Positions 45,802 to 56,306 of a stretch of DNA of 64,000 nucleotides are shown here, one piece after another. A program made the translations under genes and the position numbers. The notes beneath the pieces are model-generated. The model was not told the DNA's origin, searched no databases, and worked only from the letters and a program-made list of their open reading frames with translations. Position 1 is the first letter of the stretch; each line of letters starts with the position of its first letter. This stretch comes from Pseudorasbora parva. Taxonomy: Eukaryota > Chordata > Actinopteri > Cypriniformes > Gobionidae. The stretch covers positions 15,268,713 to 15,332,712 of the forward strand of contig NC_090178.1 of assembly GCF_024679245.1 (NCBI RefSeq), written 5' to 3'.

Positions 45802-47902
45802 CTATGACTTGTGTGTTCTTTGATGACTGTAAAGTCCGATGCGGGAAGCACACTGTCTTTTACAGACAGGGCATGTAAAAATGTCTCCGGATTGCCTTGG
45901 GGGTGCGGGAACAAGCATTGCCTGTTTTCTCTGATCTCTTTTAGACAGGCGAAGTTCAATTCTCCTGGCTTCATAGCTTTGTGCTCCATTCTGACATGTT
46001 TGCCGCCAGAGTGTACGGTTTGCGGCACTACTTTCCAGGGATAAGGGGTTCATCCCACACTTCTTAAGAGAGGATTTTAGTTGGTCTTTCAGTCTCTTTC
46101 TTTGACCTCCTGCAGAACGACATCCAAGATGTAATTGCCCGTACAATACCTTACGTGGAAAGCGACTTGATGGCATTCTCACCACATGACCAAGCCATCT
46201 AAGTTGGTATAGCATTAGAGTTGCTTCTATACTCCAACAGTTAGCTTTTTTCAGGATATCAACATGTGGCACTCGATCTTGCCAAGTCACCTTAAGGATA
46301 CGCTGCAGGCATCTAATGTGGAAAGACTCCAACATTTTCAGATGTCGAGCATAGATAGTCCATGTCTCAGAACCATACAGAAGGGCGGTGAGGCAGATTG
46401 CCCGATAAACAGCAATCTTTGTGTGGAGATTTAAATTTGTGTTACTGAACACTCTTTTCCTCAACCTCCCAAATGAAGATGCAGCCTGCTTGATCCTATA
46501 TTGAATATCTTGATCTATGCTACAGTCATTTGATAGATAACTGCCAAGATATTTGAAGTGTGGCACTATAGTAAGTGTGGAATCATGAACAGTGAAAACT
46601 GGTGGCTTTTGTGGAGGATCCGAGGACCACTGACAAAGGACTTCCGTTTTCTTGATATTCACAGCTAGACCCATCCTGCTGTATGCTTTAACAACAGCAT
46701 TAAGAGTATTCTGTAAGTCTTCTGGAGTGTGTGACACCAAGGCACAATCGTCTGCATACTGCAATTCCAGCACTCGAACCAACTGAAGCTTAGTGACTGC
46801 CTGGAACCTCCTGATGTTAAACAGGTTACCATCCAGTCTATAAGCCACTGTAACGCCACTTTCTTCTTTCATTTCTTTATGCAGCAGCTTTGTGACACAC
46901 AGTAAGAAGATGTTAAACAAGACTGGTGCAAGAACACAGCCCTGCCTTACTCCAGTGCCTACTGCAAAGTGTGCAGATTCTAGTCCACCCAATGTCACTT
47001 TGGCAGTCATCCCATCATGGAACTGTCGTAGCAATGTGATAAACTTTACAGAGCATCCAAAATGCAAAAGCACTTCCCATAAGATGTCACGATTTACAGA
47101 ATCAAAGGCTTTGGAAAGATCCACAAAAGCAATGAACAAGTTCTTATGTTGTTCGCGACATTTCTCCTGCAGCTGGCGTGTGGTAAATATCATGTCCACT
47201 GTACTTCGACCTGCTCTGAACCCGCTTTGGGATTCAGGCAATAGATTTTCTGAGATAGTATTAACAAGTCTATGGAGCATTACCTTTGCCAGAACTTTAC
47301 CTGCAACTGAAAGAAGAGAGATACCCCTACTATTTTCACAAATGGACCTGTCACCCTTGTTTTTATATATTGTGACAATATTTGCATCCTTCCATTGTTG
47401 GGGAATATTTTCTTGCTGCCACACTAGGGTGATGAACTGATGGATTGCCCTTGTGCAGAGGTACCCTCCTTCCTTCAGGAGCTCAGCAGGAATACAGTCA
47501 GGTCCAGGGGACTTGCTGTTTTTCAATTTCTTGATTGCAGCATACACTTCAGAAAAAGAAGGTGGAACATCAAGACTCTGAATGCTTGGTAAAGTTGGTA
47601 GTTCCTCCAGCACTGTAAGATCAACAGATGCCTTTTGGTTTAATAAGGCTTGAAAATGCTCTCCCCATCTTTGAACAATACCTGTTTGGTCCTTAATGAG
47701 GGTCAGTTCATCAGCTGATCTCAAGGGGCAGATCGAGTAAGATATTGGGCCATAAATGGCCTTAACTGCATTATAAAAATTATGCATATCATGCTTATCT
47801 GCAAAGGATTGAATCTGCTGGGCCTTGGATATCCACCACTGATTCTGCAGTTGCCGCAAGGTCCCTTGCATTGCTTTTCTCTGTCCGTGCCAGACCTTCT
47901 GA
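45802..47902 (-). pseudogene. Reverse transcriptase with C-terminal zinc finger, 5'-truncated, open ~700 codons
   Basis: The frame is uninterrupted from the A-run junction to the stop at 45802. In order it shows KDANIVTIYKNKGDRSICEN and SRGISLLSVAGKVLAK, GFRAGRSTVDMIFTTRQ, FVDLSKAFDSVNRDIL, and GVRQGCVLAPVLFNIF. The catalytic LQYADDCALVS box (about 46740-46765) and FKYLGSYLSNDCSIDQDI follow. A thumb/connection region has SETWTIYARHLKMLESFHIR, and the C-terminal finger CPVCKRQCASRIGLYSHQRT then H is near residues 670-695. The key Asp residues are present. It lacks an endonuclease and a start, so it is a 5'-truncated but young copy. The formally longer frame to 48240 runs through microsatellites and is not real coding. 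Confidence 0.88.
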
Positions 47903-47903
47903 G

Positions 47904-47939
<36 letters not shown>
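47901..47939. repeat. poly(A) at the LINE inversion junction
   Basis: About 38 A lie exactly at the point where the LINE flips orientation. The forward continuation encodes Lys-rich sequence before NQDWFD, so part of the run may be an expanded native A stretch. Confidence 0.9.
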
Positions 47940-47941
<2 letters not shown>

Positions 47942-48041
47942 AGGATTGGTTTGACGAAAATTCCACACATATTACCACCCTCCTTAAAAAAATGCATATT
48001 GCCCATAAAGCCTTCCTTAATAATCCAACTTGTGAAACTCA

Positions 48042-48240
<199 letters not shown>

Positions 48241-48302
48241 ACAATATATAAAAACAACTTTTACATTAGGTGCGATTATTCATGATTAATCGTTCTGACA
48301 GA

Positions 48303-49794
48303 ACATAAGAAACATAAGATTGCTAATGGAAATTTCAAATTACTATGATGGAAAGAGAAAGAGAACAAAAAGGTGATCATTCACCTTAGTGGAAGTTCTT
48401 CATTAATAAATGTCAATGTATTAAATTATTACATTAAATGAATTAGAAAAAGGAACAATTGTGCATAGGAAAGCAAAAGAACAAACAATCAAGGGATAAT
48501 GCTTAATTTTAAGACATTTCATTTTAAATACATAAAATGCAAAAGAGAGCAAAATAGAAAGACAATATGAAGGGCTTTTGCTTAATTTTAGGTAATAAAA
48601 ATAAAATTCTATAAAAACAATGCACATTTGTGTACAAGTGTACATTTACTTGAAGCCTCAAATATCATCTCACAGAAAACAAACAGGTCTTATGCAAAAT
48701 AGAGGCTTTTAAATAAACATGGCTCCAGGGACTACACAGTTATTGAATTGAGCAGATGGCTACAGAGTCACTGATTGAAACGAGTCACAAACAGCAAACA
48801 ATTCTCTGCCATGTCTCATGGGTTTTGCCTGGTTTAACTCTTTATTTATTATTTTACTTTGTGCTGCTTAATGTGTGTAAGCATGTGTAAAAGAGAGAAG
48901 ATGTGTAAAGTGTGCATATTGACATCCTTATTGCCATAAGTTAGGTTATCATTTACTCACCCTTAATGTTGTCTCTTGTTCCTAGGACAGCTTGGCTGGA
49001 CCACCCAGGTGGTCTAATGCCACCCTCATATGTGTCTTAATGACTTTCAGACACTTCAATTACCAAACATAAAGAGGCACTATCTGTATTTACCTACACC
49101 CATTTGTGTTTGAAAGAGTAATCAAGAGCAGGACTGCAAATTTGTTCTGACAAAGTCTTGCATGCTCAATAATCCTACTCGTACTAACAGAAGAGAACAG
49201 CTAAATTGTGTCTGTTTTCTCAGGTGAGCCTGTTTTGTTTTTGCAGTCTGGCAGTGTTTCCTGACAGATAGCAAACCCTTAAGCATCCATCTGGAGTTGA
49301 AACTGGATATGTTAGGTAAACTTAGGAAACAAACTTTATCTTTAGGCTACAACCTTGCTAGGTAAAGGTAATTACACCACTGTCAAACAAAAATACTTTG
49401 GCATCCTTAAAAGGATAGTCCACCCCCTTAAACATTTAATCACCCTCTTTCTTCTGCAGAATACAAACAAATATTTTGAATAAGGTTGGTCAGAAAAGAG
49501 TTTCATTTCCCATTGACTTTCATTATATGCACAAAACTACAATGGAAGTCAATGGGAATCAAAACTCTTCGTATGTTTTAATCTCTTTAAATCTATAAGA
49601 AAATAACAGAATTCTGTGCTGTATAATTTTGTGTTAATCTTTGTAACTGCTCTTGACAATTAAGCAATTTGAAAAAATAGATTACATGTTTCTGGATGCA
49701 GATTGGTCAGTACAGTGATCCAAGTATTTTAAATCCATGATACATTATATGATTAGCTGTCACTATAACAACAATTAGCAAGATGCCTTATTAC
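48303..49794. other. Unique DNA
   Basis: No element ends or exon were recognised. Composition is AT-rich, and short frames are below 75 codons without family resemblance. Confidence 0.45.
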
Positions 49795-50044
49795 TTAAAG
49801 GGTAAGTTCACCCAAAAATTCTGTCATTAATTACTCACACTAATGTCATTCTAAATTTGTAAGACCTTCGTTCATCTTCGGAACACAACTTATGATATTT
49901 TTTATGAAATACGAGAGCTCTCATTCCCTCAAGCTATTTTATGGACTATTTTAACGATGTCTTTACAACCTTTGGACCTTAAAAGTGTTAATTAAATTTC
50001 TATCTATGGAGGGCTCAGAGAGCTTTTGGATTTCATCAGAAATA

Positions 50045-51646
50045 CAGTGCCTTGCGAAGGTATTCGGCCCCCTTGAACTTTGTGACCTTTTGCCACATTT
50101 CAGGCTTCAAACATAATGATATGAAACTGTAATTTTTTTGTGAAGAATCAACAACAAGTGGGACACAATCATGAAGTGGAACGGAATTTATTGGATATTT
50201 CAAACTTTTTTAACAAATCAAAAACTGAAAAATTGGGCGTGCAAAATTATTAATACTTTGTAGCGCCACCTTTTGCTGCGATTACAGCTGTAAGTCACTT
50301 GGGGTATGTCTCTATCAGTTTTGCACATCGAGAGACTGACATTTTTGCCCATTCCTCCTTGCAGAACAGCTCGAGCTCAGTGAGGTTGAATGGAGAGCGT
50401 TTGTGAACAGCAGTTTTCAGTTCTTTCCACAGATTCTCGATTGGATTCAGGTCTGGACTTTGACTTGGCCATTCTAATACAAGGATATGTTTATTTTTGA
50501 ACCATTCCATTGTAGATTTTGCTTTATGTTTTGGATCATTGTCTTGTTGGAAGACAAATCTCCGTCCCAGTCTCAGGTCTTTTGCAGACTCCATCAGGTT
50601 GTCTTACAGAATGGTCCTGTATTTGGCTCCATCCATCTTCACATCAATTTTAACCATCTTCCCTGTCCCTGCTGAAGAAAAGTAGGCCCTAACCATGATG
50701 CTGCCACCACCATTTTTGACAGTGGGGATGGTGTGTTCAGGGTGATGAGCTGTGTTGCCTTTACGCCAAACATAACGTTTTGCATTGTTGCCAAAAGTTC
50801 AATTTTGGTTTCATCTGACCAAAGCACCTTCTTCCACATGTTTGGTGTGTCTCCCAGATGGCTTGAGGCAAACTTTAAACAACACTTTTTATGGATATCT
50901 TTTAAGAAATGGCTTCTTCTTGCCACTCTTCCATAAAGGCTAGATTCGACTGATTGTTGTCCTGTGGACAGAGTCTCCCACCTCAGCTGTAGATCTCTGC
51001 AGTTCATCCAGAGTGATCATGGGCCTCTTGGCTGCATCTCTGATCAGTCTTCTCCTTGTATGAGCTGAAAGTTTAGAGGGACAGCCAGGTCTTGGTAGAC
51101 TTGCAGTGGTCTGATACTCCTTCCATTTCAATATTATCGCTTGCACAGTGCTCCTTGGGATGTTTAAAGCTTGGGAAATCTTTTTGTATCCAAATCCGGC
51201 TTTAAACTTCTCCACAACAGTATCTCGGACCTGCCTGGTGTGTTCCTTGTTCTTCATGATGCTCTCTGCACTTTAAACGGACCTCTGAGACTAGTCACAG
51301 TGCAGGTGCATTTATACGGAGACTTGATTACACACAGGTGGATTTTATTTATCATCATTAGTCATTTAGGTCAACATTGGATCATTCAGAGATCCTAACT
51401 GAACTTCTGGAAAGAGTTTGCTGCACTGAAAGTAAAGGGGCCGAATAATTTTGCACGCCCAATTTTTGAGTTTTTGATTTGTTAAAAAAGTTTGAATTAT
51501 CTAATATATTTCATTCCACTTCATGATTGTGTCCCACTTGTTGATTCTTCACAAAAAATTACCATTTTATATCTTTATTTTTGAAGCCTGAAATGTGGCA
51601 AAAGGTCGCAAAGTTCAAGGGGGCCGAATACTTTCGCAAGACACTG
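50045..51646 (-). mobile_element. Tc1-like transposon, full length
   Basis: The terminal repeats CAGTGCCTTGCGAAGGTATT and the inverted CAGTGTCTTGCGAAAGTATT are followed by shared CGGCCCCCTTGAACTTTG. TA flanks both sides (50043-50044 and 51647-51648). The length of 1602 bp is normal. The terminal repeats extend over about 200 bp, including CACAATCATGAAGTGGAA. The reverse strand encodes a nearly complete transposase. Confidence 0.95.
50295..51257 (-). pseudogene. Tc1-type DD34E transposase, two frameshifts
   Basis: It starts at the ATG of MKNKEHTRQVRDTVVEKF. The N-terminal paired helix-turn-helix region includes KISQALNIPRSTVQAIILKW and the RRLIRDAAKRPMITLDELQ stretch. A shift near 50960 leads to LKFASSHLGDTPNMWKKVLW then SDETK (first Asp, near 50815). 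A second shift near 50610 leads to [14 protein letters not shown] (second Asp) and [15 protein letters not shown] (Glu). All three catalytic residues remain. The total of about 321 codons is close to the usual 340. Inactive only through frame breaks. Confidence 0.92.
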
Positions 51647-52380
51647 TATCTTCATTTGTGTTCCGAAGATGAACTTATGGGTTTGCAATTACATGAGGGT
51701 GAGTAATGACAGAATACAATTTTTTGTGTGAAATATCCCTTTAAAGGTGTCATGAACTGGCTTTTTAAACAATGTAATACTGTTGTCTGAGTTCAACTAA
51801 TGACATTTGTGTGGTTTTTACATTAAAAAACTTCATAACTAATAAGTAATAGGGTATTTTCTACACTGGTTTTGAGGCTCTCTCCTGAACGCTGGGTTTT
51901 GATGAGCGTGATGCACTGGAGACTTGGAAGTAAATGCCCACGGCTAGGACTGGATAAGATTTGCATATTTAATGAGCTTCAGCTTCCATCATATCTATAT
52001 GCCCCTGTCAGTTCAGTTCACTTGAGGGAGGGGTTGTTTTGAAAGCGGCAACTGGAATGAGTCAAGTACGTCTTTATCAAACAAACACAATGATTTATTT
52101 CACATCCACCTGCAATTGATTGGACAATTATTTTTGTACATAGCCCGCACGATCACATACACGTGCGCGAGCGCGCCTTTCAAATGTCAAGTCAAGAGAA
52201 AGAGAATAGCAGAACAAGAAAGGAATATTACGAGATTCATCTGCCTGCTGACAGGCTTCCGTTTTGGTAGCCCGTCTGGAAAACACACAGCACCGGGATG
52301 TTGGGCTTCATGAGCCCTGCCCCATACATGTCTGAGTCCAGCGTGATAAAGGTATGTTCTGTTAGACACGTACACATAAG

Positions 52381-52630
52381 CAAAACCATCTATAACAATG
52401 CAATAATATTACATATCATCCAAGTGGATGCTGCACGTGGTTGAAGAGAGATCCCTGTCATTAGTGTAAAGCGCTTTGGGTGTACAGTAGTAGATATGAA
52501 AGCGCTCTATAATTGCCTCATTCATTCATTCATTCATTCATTCATTCATTCATTCATTCATTCATTCATTCATTCATTCATTCATTCATTCATTCATTCA
52601 TTCATTCATTCATCCATTCATTCATTCATT
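52381..52630 (+). mobile_element. 5'-truncated LINE/SINE tail with (CATT)n
   Basis: The insert is flanked by CACATAAG on both sides (52373-52380 and 52631-52638). It contains AGTGGATGCTGCACGTGG, AGTGTAAAGCGCTTTGGGTG and AAAGCGCTCTATAATTG, the common 3' end of teleost LINE/SINE families. It closes with about 115 bp of CATT units (52516-52630) as its tail. Confidence 0.85.
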
Positions 52631-52870
52631 CACATAAGTGTGTTGCACAGTTCCGCCTGTCGGATCCAATATAGATGAATAGCATTTTGAGATTTTTTTA
52701 CAAATGATCCTGCGGTGAAGTGAACATGTCTTCCTCCCATCAGCTGGAACTTCATTATAAATAAAGTTCAACCACACATTCCTAATATTAGGAACAGAAG
52801 GAAGCTTATGCAGCGACTGTGTTCTTCCACAACCAGGATTAGCACAATATCTTGCAATATTCTTCGGCAT
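52622..52870 (-). pseudogene. THAP-type zinc finger exon
   Basis: The frame of 82 codons starts MPKNIARYCANPGCGRTQSL. C-x4-C comes first, then HKLPSVPNIRNVWLNFI with the conserved Trp, and KTCSLH supplies the last Cys and His. This is the C2CH order of THAP domains (a Met-Pro start is also usual), which bind DNA in P-element- and Kolobok-type transposases and related host proteins. The residues after CSLH run out of the domain and into the nested LINE boundary. No catalytic region is present, so it is a remnant exon of the parental transposase. Confidence 0.7.
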
Positions 52871-53153
52871 GTTATTGCTGCTGGCTAGCGTGATCCGATA
52901 AATCGGTGGGCGGGGCTACTGAATTACTCATATTTATTATTCTTTAGAGGCGGTGTTTCGTCAGTCGATGACGTCAAGATGTGAACACAATCGTTTTCTG
53001 GGCCTGGTGTCTATGAAAGCTTTTCTTTGACTAACAAGGATGTTTTCAGCTCTGAAACTTACAGGATATTATTATATTACCATGACCTTTTATACAGCAA
53101 AAGGTCAAGGGAAAGTTGATTTTCATCAACCCCTCAATTCATCACCCCTTTAA

Positions 53154-54278
53154 GTATTGTTTCGCAACTGTGACATTATGGACTTATCATGCACTTTGTG
53201 GGACAGATTGCTCTATAAATATCCTTTTGTTTTTCACTCTTGTTTTGGTATTTATTAGTGTTAGCACATTATTTTGTGTGTATGACACAATCTCACTGTT
53301 GAATGTACTGTTGTTGTTGTTCTAACACAAATAACTATTAATCTAGAGAACAATAGGTAATTAGACTTATTTGGACTCATTTGGAGAATATCTTAAATTT
53401 AATTAAAAAAAGCACAGAGAAACAAAACTAATCTAAACACAAGAAATAATTCAATTGCATGTTCTGCCAAAGGCATTTAGCCAGATAGTTTACCATAAAT
53501 ATCTGCTGAAATTCATATTATCCCTATCATATGTTCCCTCTTGTTTTTATTTTGTTTCATTACACACAGCTTTCTAAAAGAAAAGGGAGCTAGAGAAACT
53601 AGCAAAAGAGCCGGAGGAGGAGAGAAAAAAGGGGTAAAATGTTAAAGCCGTTTGTGGAATTTCACACAAGTGAAGGTTTAAAGCTTTTGAAGTGCAATGA
53701 ATTATTCTAACGTTATTAATAACCTATAGAAAACAAACAGAATTATATGCTCATACATAAAAATATAAACACTTCAGTTATTGCTGAGATATTGTCAATA
53801 GTGTTTTAATTGTGATAAAACAATCAATAGTCAATGAATACCAATCAAGTGAAACTTTGATAAAAAAAGTGTCTACCTCTTCCAGAATCAAGGATGTACT
53901 GACGCTTGTTTTGGCGGAGGCTTTTGTTTACATTATCTGTTCTTTGTCATCAGAAGAGGCTTAATCTCCAAATTTGAGTGGGAGTGCCAATGGCATTAAG
54001 CAGGATCAAGTGGCCGAATCACAGGGGGTTTAGGGCCTTCTTGCTAAAATGTGCCATCCTCTTTAGTACAATGAACAGGAAAATGATCATTCTAGGCCTG
54101 GATGAAAAGGTCTCTCGAACAAAGGAAGATCAATGACAATTTCACCAAATGATGAAGTGATGTGATTGAGGAGTATTTGCAGTAAAAAGAAGATCTGAAG
54201 ATCATAATAAAAGTTTAAAAAGGTTAGAATTTAGCAAAAATTGGATAAATTCATGAACAAATATTACATCAAAGAAAT

Positions 54279-54335
<57 letters not shown>

Positions 54336-54732
54336 GAAATAAAAAGTGTGAGGTTTAGATTTCATAAACTTTAGATTTTAACATTCTAACGCATTAACTA
54401 AATCTTAAGTTACAATAAATCTAAATCTACAAACTCAAGTTATATAATCTACGGCATGTTTAGTCTCAAAACTTGAGCATTTTAAATAAACTCTAAGATA
54501 GGCACATACCATATTATAAATAAACGAAATAATCACTCCAGCTACAGAAGCCCACAGAATTTTGTATAAATACTATGTTCGCACACACAGTTATTTGGCA
54601 AGTCACCAGTTGTTTTTTTTTTTTTTTTTTTATCAAAACAAGGTTAATTCTAGCTGAGATCACATAATGGTATGATTAATATAGCTATTATTGAGGTACT
54701 AAACTGCATGTTGTTCAAGCAAAATCATGTTA
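53154..54732. other. Unique DNA with (ATT)n and poly(T)
   Basis: An (ATT)n array spans 54279-54335 and a 21-bp T run lies at 54611-54631. Otherwise no element or exon is recognised. Confidence 0.5.
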
Positions 54733-54736
54733 TTAA

Positions 54737-56302
54737 AGGGTCATTATTTACTCACCCTTCTGTCGTTCCAAACCTGTAAGACGTTTGTTCATCTTCCAAC
54801 ACAACTGAAGATCTTTTCAATGAAATCTGAGATTTCTGTCCCTCCAGTGACAGTCTACGCAACTACCACTTGACACTTCAAAAAGTTCATAAAGAGATCA
54901 TAAATCTGATCCATATGAATTAAGTGGTTTAGTCCACATTTTCTGAAGAGACTCAATCGCTTTATATGATGAGCAGATTTAACTTTTATTCACATATAAA
55001 CATTCAATGCACACAGCTGTGTTAAATGGAAGATCAAATGCTTGCTTGATGTGCGAAAACTAATGAGGTTCATTCTAGATTGTTATGTAGCACGTTTGAG
55101 CTTCAAACATTCTTTTCAATAACCAATGAGGTTCATTCCTGTGTGTTACACAGCACATTTGAGCTTCCTCAAGAACCAATGAGGTTCATTCCTGTGTTAC
55201 ACAGCACATTTGAGCTTCCTCAAGAACCAATGAGGTTCATTCCTGTGTTACACAGCACATTTGAGCTTCCTCAAGAACCAATGAGGTTCATTCCTGTGTT
55301 ACACAGCACATTTGAGCTTCCTCAAGAACCAATGAGATTCATTCCTGTGTGTTACACAGCACATTTGAGCTACCTCAAGAACCAATGAGGTTCATTCCTG
55401 TGTGTTACACAGCACATTTGAGCTTCCTCAAGAACCAATGAGGTTCATTCCTGTGTTACACAGCACATTTGAGCTTCCTCAAGAACCAATGAGGTTCATT
55501 CCTATGTTACACAGCACATTTGAGCTTCCTCAAGAACCAATGAGGTTCATTCTAGCATGTTATACAACACATTGAGCTTCTTTAAGAACCAATGAGGTTC
55601 ATTCCTGTGTGTTACACAGCACATTTGAGCTTCCTCAAGAACCAATGAGGTTCATTCTAGCATGTTATACAACATGTTTGAGCTTCCTCAAGAACCAATG
55701 ATGTTCAATCTAGCATGTTATGTAGCATGTTTGAGCTTCTTCAAGAACCAATGAGGTTCATTCATGTGTGTTACACAGCACATTTAAGCTTCCTCAAGAA
55801 CCAATGATGTTCAATCTAGCATGTTATGTAGCATGTTTGAGCTTCTTCAAGAACCAATGAGGTTCATTCATGTGTGTTACACAGCACATTTAAGCTTCCT
55901 CAAGAACCAATGAGGTTTATTCTAGCGTGTTAGGTAGCACGTTTGAGCTTCCTCAAGAAACAATGAGGTTCATTCTAGCGTGTTATGTAGCAATTTTGAC
56001 CTTACGCAGGAACCAATGAGGATTATTGTATTAGTGTATAAAGTGGCCGAGCCTCTTTAGGAAATGTTGACTAAACCGCTTAATTAACATAGATTTATTT
56101 TATAATCTCTTTATGAACTTTTTGAAGTGTCAAAATGGTAGTTGCCTAGACTGTCAATGGAGGGACAGAAATCTCTTAGATATACAGTAATTAAAAAAGA
56201 TCTGCATTTGTGTTTCAAAGTTGAATGAAATTCTTAAGGGGTTTGGAATGACATGAAGGTGAGTAATTAATGACAGAATTTTCATTTTTGGGCGAACTAT
56301 TC
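54737..56302. mobile_element. TTAA-type fold-back element with internal minisatellite
   Basis: TTAA at 54733-54736 is followed by AGGGTCATTATTTACTCACC. The right end GGGCGAACTATTC precedes TTAA at 56303. Long inverted arms (about 54735-54960 and 56050-56302) share GACACTTCAAAAAGTTCATA and TTAAGTGGTTTAGTC inverted. The outer tips match the AGGGTAAGTTCACCC family with a short deletion on the left. The centre is a ~970-bp tandem array. Confidence 0.8.
55063..56035. repeat. 51-53-bp minisatellite, about 18 units
   Basis: The unit runs AACCAATGAGGTTCATTCCT, GTGTTACACAGCACATTTGA, GCTTCCTCAAG. Variants with TAGCATGTTATACAACA or an extra GT make 53 bp. The first four to five 51-bp units keep one reading frame open (FELPQEPMRFIPVLHST repeated), which is a by-product of unit length. 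Confidence 0.93.
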
Positions 56303-56306
56303 TTAA

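Larger units (their letters stand above)
45760..48041 (-). mobile_element. Non-LTR retrotransposon with inverted 5' piece
   Basis: The main body (45760-47902, reverse strand) encodes a reverse transcriptase and C-terminal zinc finger. After a 38-bp A run, 47936-48041 encodes on the FORWARD strand NQDWFDENSTHITTLLKKMH and IAHKAFLNNPTCETQ, the segment that normally precedes the QRKAMQGTLRQLQN region in such polyproteins. The 5' part is therefore inverted, as in twin-priming. The endonuclease domain is absent (5' truncation). The clade (RTE/I-like) is not settled. Confidence 0.85.
49799..51740. mobile_element. TTAA-flanked element (AGGGTAAGTTCACCC family) split by Tc1
   Basis: It begins AGGGTAAGTTCACCCAAAAA after TTAA (49795-49798) and ends GAAATATCCCT before TTAA (51741-51744). 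Inner TTCGTTCATCTTCGGAACAC on the left mirrors GTGTTCCGAAGATGAACTTA on the right. Without the Tc1 insertion it is about 340 bp. This is one of the most abundant cyprinid repeat families by appearance. Confidence 0.8.
51745..53149 (+). mobile_element. TTAA-flanked THAP-type (Kolobok-like) element, copy 2
   Basis: It begins AGGTGTCATGAACTGGCTTT, sharing the TTAA at 51741-51744 with the preceding element, and ends CAATTCATCACCCCT before TTAA (53150-53153). A THAP-type finger is encoded on the reverse strand at 52622-52870. A LINE 3' fragment is nested at 52381-52630 with its own duplication. A short internal-deletion relative lies at 58771-58984 and the reverse copy at 12777-15035. Strand is arbitrary. 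Confidence 0.85.

Noticed and set aside
55080..55388. 102-codon repetitive open frame (FELPQEPMRFIPV repeats)
   Set aside because: It exists only because 51 is a multiple of three in the first units. Later 53-bp units break it and no start context or homologue is evident.
55063..56035. CRISPR-like array of regularly spaced repeats
   Set aside because: Units are contiguous 51-53-bp repeats with no variable spacers, inside a vertebrate transposon. It is a minisatellite.
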